Source: Procambarus clarkii
Taxonomy: Eukaryota; Arthropoda; Malacostraca; Decapoda; Cambaridae
Length of the DNA: 64,000 nt
Assembly (NCBI RefSeq): GCF_040958095.1
Contig: NC_091217.1
Location: forward strand, 10,330,880 to 10,394,879
Direction of reading: 5' to 3'
Part shown: positions 22,789-31,722 of the stretch, piece by piece
Layout: each line of letters opens with the position of its first letter
Numbering within the stretch: the first letter of the stretch is position 1
Translations under genes and position numbers: made by a program
Notes under the pieces: model-generated
The model's input: only the letters and a program-made list of their open reading frames with translations
Told to the model about the DNA's origin: nothing
Databases searched by the model: none

Positions 22789-22873
22789 CTACCTAGGGGT
22801 GGAGGCCTGGTCGAGGACCGGGCCGCGGGTCACTAAAGCCCCGAAAATCATCTCAAGATAACCTCTCAAGAGG
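22789..22873 (+). mobile_element. 3' fragment of tRNA-derived SINE (type 1)
   Basis: Matches the 3' part of the SINE at 61733-61985: GGGTGGAGGCCTGGTCGAGG, then CCCCGAAAATCATCTCAAGA. The tRNA-like head is missing. Confidence 0.75.
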
Positions 22874-23037
22874 TCGTCGGGCTCATCTTATCCCAGGCTG
22901 CCTTGATGGTAATGAATGGGCTGTAATTACCACACACAAATTAAATATATAAAAGTCGGTACCTAACGTACAAGAGTGAAAAAAAGGTAGACCGTAGAGT
23001 TACGAAGATAACTATAAATGATAAAAGTGGAAGCATC

Positions 23038-23788
23038 AAGTTTAGTTTAGTTCATTTATTATGCACCCCATACCCATCTTGTGGGCGGTAGTGGAAAGGG
23101 TTACAGAGGCACATAATGGGCTCAGGGACTGAGCCCCACAATTCATTTAGCTAAGCAAGTTACAATCTTGATGAGCTAGTTACAAAATTCAATACACATC
23201 GTCACATCATCAATGGATTCGAGATCGACCACAATTACAGTTTTTATTTAATTAAGCAATTGACATATGTGGAGAGCTAGTGTCACAATTGATATGTTTG
23301 TCCTGCACACCGCCCCCCATCCAGTGGGCAGCGGTGGATAGGTTACAATCACTTAGTTACTACCTACAGTTAGCAAACTGGGGATATTTGGCTAAAATTT
23401 CTGGTAGCAGATAATTTTGAATCACATATTTACACATCTCTTGAACATTTGTTATAGAATTGTCTCTGAATTCACGTATCTTTTCGCACTCCATCACATA
23501 GTGACGTAGGGTGTGCGAATAATTTTGTTGACACAGTTTACATTTGGTCAGGTCTACATCAGCAGATAATGAGAATTCCCAGAGATACTTGTAACCGAGT
23601 CTAAGCCGAGCAATAGTAACGTCTAGAAGTCTGCTGATTTTACTGGATGAACCATAGGTGTGTGGCTCCTCTTGCATGATAGTATGATGATAGATGGAAT
23701 TACTGGTGTCAATTTCACTTTGCCTCAGATCTACAAGATTTTGTTGAAGTTCTTGGTGTACTGCTGCTCTCAGACTGCTTATTGACAA
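23038..23788 (-). mobile_element. LINE 3' end (Jockey/I-like, family gamma)
   Basis: Contains the C-terminal coding end (below) and a 3' UTR of about 320 bp. It ends, on the minus strand, with CAAGATGGGTATGGGGTGCA followed by TAATAAATGAACTAAA. The same 3' end occurs at 37495-37530 on the plus strand, which identifies a shared family. The element is 5'-truncated. Confidence 0.75.
23360..23788 (-). pseudogene. C-terminal end of LINE ORF2 with zinc-binding motif, family gamma
   Basis: 142 codons without a stop, ending IQNYLLPEILAKYPQFANCR. Residues 61-70 read ARLRLGYKYLW, followed by CKLCQQNYSHTLRHYVMEC, a CCHC-like zinc motif (CxxC-x8-H-x4-C) found after the RNase H domain of Jockey/I-type LINEs. 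RT and RNase H are missing. The frame is intact and resembles the fragment at 36837-37196. Confidence 0.75.
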
Positions 23789-24139
23789 TTGACAAGGTTA
23801 TACTCAATTTATCCTTTAAAGGGAGATTCTAAGAGATGTGAATTATGTGAATCGGAATTCAATAAAAGATGTGAATTATGTGAGCCGGATGAACCATTTT
23901 CAGTCAAGTGACTCTGGCCACTCGCGGGTGTTTATGACGGGTGTTGGGCGTGTGGCCGCTCATCACTCACATGTTGGTGCACCTCCCGCCGCTCTAATGC
24001 AACACCAACTTTTGTTAATTGTGGCTTTGTTTTATTAAGCCAAAAAAAGAGTCCGGCATTTCGACAAATGAACCAGTTTCCTCTGCTGCCAGCTGGAGCC
24101 GCTGAGAGGGTTCAGGCCTCAGGCAGCGTTGTGCCGGCA

Positions 24140-24406
24140 GCTGCGTTATCTTGAGGTTATCTTGAGATGATTTCGGGGCTTTTTTTTTTTTTAGTGTCCC
24201 CGCGGCCTGGTCCTCGACCAGGCCTCCACCCCCAGGAAGCAGCCCGTGACAGCTGACTAACACCCACGTACCTATTTTACTGCTAGGTAACAGGGGCATA
24301 GGGTGAAAGAAACTCTGCCCATTGATTCTCGCCGGCGCCCGGGATCGAACCCGGGACCACAGGATCACAAGTCCAGCGTCCTGTCCGCTCGGCCGACCGG
24401 CTGCGT
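24140..24406 (-). mobile_element. tRNA-derived SINE (type 1) with 7-bp target duplication
   Basis: In reverse orientation the head at 24399-24330 folds like a tRNA, with an A box (GGCCGAGCGGACA) and a B box (GGGTTCGATCCC), the internal RNA polymerase III promoter. The body contains a T/A run at 24181-24192 and the shared SINE body seen at 61733. GCTGCGT is duplicated at 24140-24146 and 24400-24406, so the SINE proper is 24147-24399. The unfilled site can be read as a continuous sequence across the duplication. It is not a functional tRNA gene because the tRNA part continues into a SINE body. Confidence 0.85.
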
Positions 24407-24496
24407 GGTGCCGGCACCTGAGTTACCAGCAAGATCTTTGTCTAGTGTCCCAAACTACAGCTCCTGTGCGGTCATGTTGTAACTAAGACTTGTAAC

Positions 24497-25031
24497 CAGC
24501 TTCCCCTGGTATAGTGTCAACACCACACACACCTCAGCTTCCCCTGGTATAGTGTCAACACCACACACACACCTCAGCTTCCCCTGGTATAGTGTCAACA
24601 CCACACACACACCTCAGCTTCCCCTGGTATAGTGTCAACACCACACACACCTCAGCTTCCCCCTGGTATAGTGTCAACACCACACACACCTCAGCTTCCC
24701 CTGGTATAGTGTCAACACCACACACACCTCAGCTTCCCCTGGTATAGTGTCAACACCACACATACCTCAGCTTCCCCTGGTATAGTGTCAACACCACACA
24801 CACCTCAGCTTCCCCTGGTATAGTGTCAACACCACACACACCTCAGCTTCCCCTGGTATAGTGTCAACACCACACACACCTCAGCTTCCCCTGGTATAGT
24901 GTCAACACCACACACACACCTCAGCTTCCCCTGGTATAGTGTCAACACCACACACACCTCAGCTTCCCCTGGTATAGTGTCAACACCACACACACACCTC
25001 AGCTTCCCCTGGTATAGTGTCAACACCACAC
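24497..25031. repeat. 38-40-bp tandem repeat, about 14 copies
   Basis: Unit CAGCTTCCCCTGGTATAGTG followed by TCAACACCACACACACCT. Unit length varies by two because of a CA count difference. No gene lies in it or in 25032-25280. Confidence 0.95.
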
Positions 25032-25282
25032 CCTGGGGAGGAAGAAAAGTCACATTTGCATGTTTGCATATTTTTATTTTCCCACGAATTAAATTTCTTG
25101 AGGAAAGTTGGTCCCATTAAAATGATATGAGAAAACTTAAAGTTTGCTGCCCAGGCATGTGGGTACGGGACCAACTACGCCCTGGCACACACACACATAA
25201 CTTCTACCATTAGACTACAGGTGATAATAATATTACCGTAAGTTAGCTACTGTAAATTCCTGTAATCTGGCGCTGGATACCC

Positions 25283-25632
25283 CTACGGGAGGGTCCTGGG
25301 CCCCCCTGGGAGGGACCTGGCCCCCCTGGGAGAGTCCTGGGCCCCCTGGGAGGGTCCTGGCCCCCCTGGGAGGGTCCTGGGCTCCCTGAGAGGGTCCTGG
25401 GCCCCCTGGGAGGGTCCTGGGCTCCCTGAGAGGGTCCTGAGCCCCCTGAAAGATTCCTGGGCCCCTTGGAAAGTTCTTGGGCCCCTGGGACGGCTCTGAG
25501 CCCCTGGGAGGGTCCTGGACCCCCTGGGAGGGTCCTGGGCCCCTGGGAGAGTCCTGGGCCCCTGGGAGAGTCCTGGGCTCCCTGGAAGGGTTCTGAGCCT
25601 CCTGGAAGGGTCCAGGACCCTCCTAGGGGGCC
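25283..25632. repeat. About 20-bp G/C-rich degenerate tandem repeat
   Basis: Units such as CTGGGAGGGTCCTGGGCCCC with many substitutions, about 17 copies. Proline/glycine-rich frames on both strands are artefacts. Confidence 0.9.
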
Positions 25633-25677
25633 CAGGACCAGTTCCAGTTCAGTTTGTTTCAAGATCATTTCAAATAT

Positions 25678-25710
25678 CAACAAGTTGACAGCACAACTGT
25701 CAACTTGTTG
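25678..25710. repeat. Short inverted repeat at the left edge of LINE F
   Basis: Arms CAACAAGTTGACAG (25678-25691) and CTGTCAACTTGTTG (25697-25710) are perfectly complementary around a 5-base loop. Confidence 0.85.
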
Positions 25711-25714
25711 ACAG

Positions 25715-25886
25715 ATAACGAGAGCAGCATACTCTACACTGGCAAAAGTTAGAGCATCATTCAGAAACCTATGGAGGCAATTAGGGCGCTTTACATCTTA
25801 CGTGAGGCCAGTCTTAGAGTATGCCGCCTCATCATGGAGTCCCCATCTGAAGAAGCATATAAAGAAACTGGAAAAGGTTCAGAGGT
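25715..25886 (+). pseudogene. LINE F (family beta), left half of interrupted ORF2 end
   Basis: The frame reads AKVRASFRNLW, then SYVRPVLEYAASSWSPHLKK and ends KKLEKVQR. This is the C-terminal part of a CR1/L2-like RT protein. It stops where LINE B begins, and the next residues of this protein resume at 34429. LINE F is therefore the oldest layer of the stack. Confidence 0.82.
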
Positions 25887-26477
25887 CGCGCAAAAGGGAA
25901 AGCAACGAAGAGAAAGGAAGCGCAGGCCCCTCAGAAAGTAAAGGAAGTACCTAAGCAAACATTAGTTGTGGGAGATTCCCAGATAAGGTATTTGGATAGA
26001 ACGTTTTGTGCTAGAGATAGGGGGAACAGGTTAAGGGTTTGCTATCCCGGAGCTGGCATTGGTGATATTATAAACAACATGAATGATATTATGGCTGGTA
26101 ATGGGAACAATCCCATTATTTGCATTAGCGTGGGAGGAAATGATGTTGGTCGAGTCAGGAGTGAGGAACTGATTCAGAGGTATAAAACAGCCATAGAGTT
26201 AGTTAGGAGCAAGGGAGGAATCCCGATCATATGTGGCATTCTTCCAAGAAAGGGAGTGGGAAATGAATGGATATCGAGGGCACTTGGTGTCAATTGCCGG
26301 CTGGAAAGATATTGCAAATCAAATGCAATATCTTTCATAGACAACTGGGAACACTTCTATGGAAGAAATGAAATGTATGCTCGTGATGGGGTGCATCTAT
26401 CGAGAGCTGGGGTTGTTGCTGTTGCGAACTCGCTAGAAGAAGTGGTTAGAGGTGTTTGTTTGGGTTTAAACTGTTAG
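25887..26477 (+). pseudogene. LINE ORF1 esterase, copy B, N-terminus missing
   Basis: 197 codons from RAKGKATKRKEAQ to the TAG at 26475. All SGNH motifs are present (GDSQIRYLD, PGAG, GGNDVGR, DGVHLS). It corresponds to about residues 88-283 of the copy C protein. The N-terminal coiled coil is lost by 5' truncation, so there is no native start. Confidence 0.88.
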
Positions 26478-26488
26478 TAGATAGAGGT

Positions 26489-27790
26489 ATGGGAATTGAT
26501 TTGGAGGAAGGAGGTAATAAAAGTATGTGTTTGTGGGAGAAAGGAATTGGCAAAACGATCAGGGAAAGAGAAGGTCCGCAAAATAACAATTCACTTAGGG
26601 TATATTACACTAACAGTAGAAGTCTAAGAAATAAAATTAACGAATTAAATGCTCTTGTCTGCACAGAAAAAATAGATATTATTGCACTTACCGAAACGTG
26701 GATGAATGTAGAAAATAGAGAACTATTAGCTGAATATCAAATATATGGATTTAAACTATTTCACACAGATAGATATATTAGACGAGGAGGTGGAGTAGCC
26801 ATATATGTTAGGGACAATTTGAAATGTAGTCTCAAAGAGGGAATCAAAACAGAGCCACACACAGAAACTATTTGGATTGAATTAAACGAAAAAGCTAATA
26901 ATATTATAATAGGAGTAATATATAGGCCACCAAATTTAGACAGAATGGAAGCAAAGCATCTATGGGATGAAATATCTAGAGCATCTAGATCTAACAGTAT
27001 TTATGTCATGGGTGACTTTAATTTTAGCGGAATAAACTGGTTGAACAAAACAGGGAATAGTGAAGCAGAAGATTTTCTAGAATTAATTGACGATTGCTTT
27101 CTTACGCAACACATTAAGGAACCAACACGGGAAAATAATATTTTAGATTTAGTGTTAACTAACAGGGAAACGCAAATTAATGACATCGAAATAGGGAGTG
27201 AGCTAGGGAGCAGTGATCACAAAGAAATCAGATTTAGCATAGAATGGAATAGACCAGTAGGAGAAAATTCTGTTAAAGTGCCAGATTTTCGAAAAGCTGA
27301 TTTTAATAGCCTAAGAAATTTTTTGGGTCAAATTGATTGGAAAGGCTTGGGTATGGGGTGTGGGCCGGTCTTGGAGCGAGACATGAACCCAGCGATAGGT
27401 GACTTAAATGGGGATTTCGATGTGGATTCAATATATAACTTATTTAAGAATATTCTAAACAAAGCACAGGAACGTAGTATACCATACAAATTGAATAGAT
27501 CGTATACTAATGACCCAAAGTGGATAACAAAGAATTTGAAGAACCTTATAGGTAAAAAGAGAGCTTGGTACAAAAGGATTAAAAATGGGGAGGTCACTTT
27601 AGAACAGGAATTCGTACAACTGGTTAGAAATGTTAAAAAAGAGATAAGGAAAGCAAAAAGAAACTATGAAGTTCGCATAGCAGGGCAAGCAAAGACAAAT
27701 CCTAAAGGGTTTTTTCAGTTATATCGTACTAAGACTAGGGAAAGGATAGGTCCATTAAAAACTGAGACAGGTCAAATAACAGATAGTGAT
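26489..27790 (+). pseudogene. LINE ORF2 copy B, N-terminal endonuclease half, broken by insertion
   Basis: 434 codons from ATG 26489, holding the whole endonuclease domain (TETW, GDFN, SSDH) and ending GQITDSD. The frame then runs 12 codons into the inserted sequence and stops at 27826. Its RT half lies at 31727-33361. The two halves cannot make one protein at this locus. Confidence 0.9.
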
Positions 27791-27819
27791 AATATCACTG
27801 ATAGTGATATTATCACTAT
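27783..27819. repeat. Perfect hairpin at the 5' junction of LINE C
   Basis: ATAGTGATAATATCACT (27783-27799) and AGTGATATTATCACTAT (27803-27819) are exact complements with a 3-base loop. The left arm straddles the last bases of copy B, and the right arm lies in the start of copy C. Confidence 0.9.
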
Positions 27820-27851
27820 TATATAACAGATTGTTATATTATCATAGCAAT

Positions 27852-28703
27852 ATGGAAGTTGTAGTGAAGGACCTGGTGACTCTAGTGGGAGCCCTGAGGA
27901 CAGAGTTGGACTCTCTGCGGGAGGAGGTGCGTCAGCTTAAAAAACAACGAGAAGTAACGAAGGAGGAGACCAGCAGTAAAGGGACCTCGTCTTGGAGAGT
28001 TGCGAAAGACAGGGGCCTTAAGAAGACTTTGATAAAGCCGCCTTCAAACGTCATAGCAACTTCAAATTCATTTGACGTTTTGGAGGACGAGTGCTGTGGA
28101 GAGACTGTGGATCGCGCAAAAGGGAAAGCAACGAAGAGAAAGGAAGCGCAGGCCCCTCAGAAAGTAAAGGAAGTACCTAAGCAAACATTAGTTGTGGGAG
28201 ATTCCCAGATAAGGTATTTGGATAGAACGTTTTGTGCTAGAGATAGGGGGAACAGGTTAAGGGTTTGCTATCCCGGAGCTGGCATTGGTGATATTATAAA
28301 CAACATGAATGATATTATGGCTGGTAATGGGAACAATCCCATTATTTGCATTAGCGTGGGAGGAAATGATGTTGGTCGAGTCAGGAGTGAGGAACTGATT
28401 CAGAGGTATAAAACAGCCATAGAGTTAGTTAGGAGCAAGGGAGGAATCCCGATCATATGTGGCATTCTTCCAAGAAAGGGAGTGGGAAATGAATGGATAT
28501 CGAGGGCACTTGGTGTCAATTGCCGGCTGGAAAGATATTGCAAATCAAATGCAATATCTTTCATAGACAACTGGGAACACTTCTATGGAAGAAATGAAAT
28601 GTATGGTCGTGATGGGGTGCATCTATCGAGAGCTGGGGTTGTTGCTGTTGCGAACTCGCTAGAAGAAGTGGTTAGAGGTGTTTGTTTGGGTTTAAACTGT
28701 TAG
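27852..28703 (+). CDS. LINE ORF1: coiled coil plus SGNH esterase, copy C, complete
   Basis: 283 codons from the ATG at 27852; an earlier in-frame ATG at 27786 lies in the insertion junction and is unlikely to be used. Residues 1-36 have hydrophobic heptads (VVVKDLVTLVGALRTELD), a probable oligomerising coiled coil. A basic linker (KGKATKRKE) follows. Residues 112-270 are an SGNH/GDSL hydrolase: GDS (116-118), PGAG (141-144), GGND (170-173) and DGVHLS (254-259). Esterase-type ORF1 proteins are known in CR1-like LINEs and probably act with the element RNA at membranes or in assembly, but this is unresolved. The stop overlaps the region just before ORF2 (11 bp gap to its ATG), suggesting coupled translation. 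Confidence 0.9.
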   Translation: MEVVVKDLVTLVGALRTELDSLREEVRQLKKQREVTKEETSSKGTSSWRVAKDRGLKKTLIKPPSNVIATSNSFDVLEDECCGETVDRAKGKATKRKEAQAPQKVKEVPKQTLVVGDSQIRYLDRTFCARDRGNRLRVCYPGAGIGDIINNMNDIMAGNGNNPIICISVGGNDVGRVRSEELIQRYKTAIELVRSKGGIPIICGILPRKGVGNEWISRALGVNCRLERYCKSNAISFIDNWEHFYGRNEMYGRDGVHLSRAGVVAVANSLEEVVRGVCLGLNC

Positions 28704-28714
28704 TAGATAGAGGT

Positions 28715-31651
28715 ATGGGAATTGATTTGGAGGAAGGAGGTAATAAAAGTATGTGTTTGTGGGAGAAAGGAATTGGCAAAACGATCAGGGAAAGAGAAGG
28801 TCCGCAAAATAACAATTCACTTAGGGTATATTACACTAACAGTAGAAGTCTAAGAAATAAAATTAACGAATTAAATGCTCTTGTCTGCACAGAAAAAATA
28901 GATATTATTGCACTTACCGAAACGTGGATGAATGTAGAAAATAGAGAACTATTAGCTGAATATCAAATATATGGATTTAAACTATTTCACACAGATAGAT
29001 ATATTAGACGAGGAGGTGGAGTAGCCATATATGTTAGGGATAATTTGAAATGTAGTCTCAAAGAAGGAATCAAAACAGAGCCACACACAGAAACTATTTG
29101 GATTGAATTAAACGAAAAAGCTAATAATATTATAATAGGAGTAATATATAGGCCACCAAATTTAGACAGAATGGAAGCAAAGCATCTATGGGATGAAATA
29201 TCTAGAGCATCTAGATCTAACAGTATTTATGTCATGGGTGACTTTAATTTTAGCGGAATAAACTGGTTGAACAAAACAGGGAATAGTGAAGCAGAAGATT
29301 TTCTAGAATTAATTGACGATTGCTTTCTTACGCAACACATTAAGGAACCAACACGGGAAAATAATATTTTAGATTTAGTGTTAACTAACAGGGAAACGCA
29401 AATTAATGACATCGAAATAGGGAGTGAGCTAGGGAGCAGTGATCACAAAGAAATCAGATTTAGCATAGAATGGAATAGACCAGTAGGAGAAAATTCTGTT
29501 AAAGTGCCAGATTTTCGAAAAGCTGATTTTAATAGCCTAAGAAATTTTTTGGGTCAAATTGATTGGAAAGGCTTGGGTATGGGGTGTGGGCCGGTCTTGG
29601 AGCGAGACATGAACCCAGCGATAGGTGACTTAAATGGGGATTTCGATGTGGATTCAATATATAACTTATTTAAGAATATTCTAAACAAAGCACAGGAACG
29701 TAGTATACCATACAAATTGAATAGATCGTATACTAATGACCCAAAGTGGATAACAAAGAATTTGAAGAACCTTATAGGTAAAAAGAGAGCTTGGTACAAA
29801 AGGATTAAAAATGGGGAGGTCACTTTAGAACAGGAATTCGTACAACTGGTTAGAAATGTTAAAAAAGAGATAAGGAAAGCAAAAAGAAACTATGAAGTTC
29901 GCATAGCAGGGCAAGCAAAGACAAATCCTAAAGGGTTTTTTCAGTTATATCGTACTAAGACTAGGGAAAGGATAGGTCCATTAAAAACTGAGACAGGTCA
30001 AATAACAGATAGTGATGAAGAGATGAGTAGTATTTTTAATAAATATTTTGTATCTGTATTTACTAAAGAGGAACTTAACAATATGCCTTCAGCCGAACAA
30101 GTCTATGTGGGTGGGGACGAGGACAGGTTGACGAGTTTAGCAGTTACCAGGGAGGATGTTCTTAAACAAATAGTAAAACTCAAACCAAACAAATCCCCAG
30201 GGCCGGATGAAGTGTTTGCTAGGGTGCTTAAAGAATGCAAAGAGGAGCTTTGTGACCCACTGTCAACCATATTTAATAAATCAATAGAGTCAGGCAGAGT
30301 GCCAGAGTTTTGGAAAGTTGCTAATGTGATACCAGTTTTTAAGAAAGGAGATAGATCACTTGCGTCTAACTATCGACCAATTAGCCTAACGTCTATTGTG
30401 GGAAAGTTACTCGAATCTATAATAGCAAATAAAATTCGTCTTCATCTTGAAAAACATAAATTAATAATTGAGTCGCAACATGGTTTTATAAATGGCCGTT
30501 CATGTTTAACAAATTTGTTATCTTTTTATTCTAGCATTGTTGAGGCAGTTGATAGTGGTAAGGATTGCGATGTTGTATACCTTGACTTTAGCAAAGCTTT
30601 TGATACAGTGCCACATGAAAGACTGATTAAAAAAATAGAGTCTCATGGTATTGGGGGTGCTATATTAAGCTGGATTAGGGCATGGCTATACCAAAGGAAA
30701 CAGAGAGTTAGTATAAATGGAATCAAGTCAGAGTGGGAAAATGTTGTAAGTGGAGTGCCTCAAGGCTCTGTCCTGGGACCTCTGTTGTTTATAATATATA
30801 TAAATGATTTAGATTCAGGTTTGAGTAGCAACATTTGCAAATTTGCCGATGATACGAAAATCGGTAGGGAAATTAATTCGGAGGAGGACTCACTATCACT
30901 TCAAGTTGATCTAGATAGGGTTTTGAAATGGTCAAAGGATTGGCAGATGCAGTTTAATGCTGATAAATGTAAAGTTCTGAGGTTAGGTAATGATGATAGA
31001 GTTACAAGATACGAGCTAGATGGTGTTGTGATTGCGAAGTCGGATTGCGAAAGGGATCTGGGAGTTATGATTAGTAAGAATTTAAAACAAAAGGATCAAT
31101 GCATAAATGTTCGTAATAAGGCAAATCGGACACTTGGATTTATTAATCGCAGCGTTAGTAACAAGACACCTGGTGTGGTTCTCAAGCTATATCTTGCTCT
31201 AGTTAGGCCCCATTTAGATTATGCAGTTCAGTTTTGGTCGCCATATTATAGAATGGATATAAATTCACTTGAACGTGTCCAGCGTAGGATGACTAAGTTA
31301 ATTCCCCAAATTAGAAATCTTTCATATGAAGAAAGATTAACAAAGCTTAAGTTGCATTCACTGGAAAGGCGAAGAGTTAGGGGTGACATGATAGAGGTTT
31401 ACAAGTGGATGAATGGACATAACCGGGGGGATATTAATAGGGTATTAAAAGTATCAACACAGGACAGAACACGAAACAATGGATATAAATTGGATAAGTT
31501 TAGATTTAGGAAAGACTTGGGTAAATACTGGTTCAGTAACAGGGTTGTTGATTTGTGGAACCAATTGCCGCGTAACATTGTGGAGGTGGGGTCCCTCGAT
31601 TGTTTCAAGCACGGGTTGGACAAGTATATGAGTGGGATTGGGTGGTTATAG
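28715..31651 (+). CDS. LINE ORF2: endonuclease-reverse transcriptase, copy C, complete
   Basis: 978 codons, no stop or frameshift. The endonuclease (residues about 35-250) has YTNSRSL, TETW, IYRPPN, GDFN and SSDH. The RT (about 485-760) has [28 protein letters not shown] and FADD. The C-terminal region carries RVQRRMTKLI and LSYEERLTKLKLH. I chose the ATG at 28715, 11 bp after the ORF1 stop; the frame is open further upstream but without an ATG. Domain order and length fit the CR1/L2 group. No RNase H domain is present, as usual for that group. Confidence 0.93.
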   Translation: MGIDLEEGGNKSMCLWEKGIGKTIREREGPQNNNSLRVYYTNSRSLRNKINELNALVCTEKIDIIALTETWMNVENRELLAEYQIYGFKLFHTDRYIRRGGGVAIYVRDNLKCSLKEGIKTEPHTETIWIELNEKANNIIIGVIYRPPNLDRMEAKHLWDEISRASRSNSIYVMGDFNFSGINWLNKTGNSEAEDFLELIDDCFLTQHIKEPTRENNILDLVLTNRETQINDIEIGSELGSSDHKEIRFSIEWNRPVGENSVKVPDFRKADFNSLRNFLGQIDWKGLGMGCGPVLERDMNPAIGDLNGDFDVDSIYNLFKNILNKAQERSIPYKLNRSYTNDPKWITKNLKNLIGKKRAWYKRIKNGEVTLEQEFVQLVRNVKKEIRKAKRNYEVRIAGQAKTNPKGFFQLYRTKTRERIGPLKTETGQITDSDEEMSSIFNKYFVSVFTKEELNNMPSAEQVYVGGDEDRLTSLAVTREDVLKQIVKLKPNKSPGPDEVFARVLKECKEELCDPLSTIFNKSIESGRVPEFWKVANVIPVFKKGDRSLASNYRPISLTSIVGKLLESIIANKIRLHLEKHKLIIESQHGFINGRSCLTNLLSFYSSIVEAVDSGKDCDVVYLDFSKAFDTVPHERLIKKIESHGIGGAILSWIRAWLYQRKQRVSINGIKSEWENVVSGVPQGSVLGPLLFIIYINDLDSGLSSNICKFADDTKIGREINSEEDSLSLQVDLDRVLKWSKDWQMQFNADKCKVLRLGNDDRVTRYELDGVVIAKSDCERDLGVMISKNLKQKDQCINVRNKANRTLGFINRSVSNKTPGVVLKLYLALVRPHLDYAVQFWSPYYRMDINSLERVQRRMTKLIPQIRNLSYEERLTKLKLHSLERRRVRGDMIEVYKWMNGHNRGDINRVLKVSTQDRTRNNGYKLDKFRFRKDLGKYWFSNRVVDLWNQLPRNIVEVGSLDCFKHGLDKYMSGIGWL

Positions 31652-31722
31652 AATAGGAGCTGCCTCGTATGGGCCAATAGGCCTTCTGCAGTTACCTTTG
31701 TTCTTATGTTCTTATGTTCTTA

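Larger units (their letters stand above)
25887..27790 (+). mobile_element. LINE copy B: 5' half of an interrupted family-alpha LINE
   Basis: Begins inside ORF1 (5'-truncated) directly after LINE F sequence and ends inside ORF2 at codon 434. The missing 3' half continues at copy D (31727), so B and D are one insertion split by copy C. B and C share Gly286, Asn300 and Tyr339 against copy A, and B differs from C at few bases (for example 26813 and 26841). Confidence 0.9.

Noticed and set aside
24330-24401. A functional tRNA gene on the minus strand
   Set aside because: Same SINE as at 61.7 kb, with its own target duplication.
25243-25683. Gly/Pro-rich collagen-like minus frame
   Set aside because: It derives from a degenerate 20-bp G/C repeat; the Gly periodicity is not a collagen Gly-X-Y pattern.
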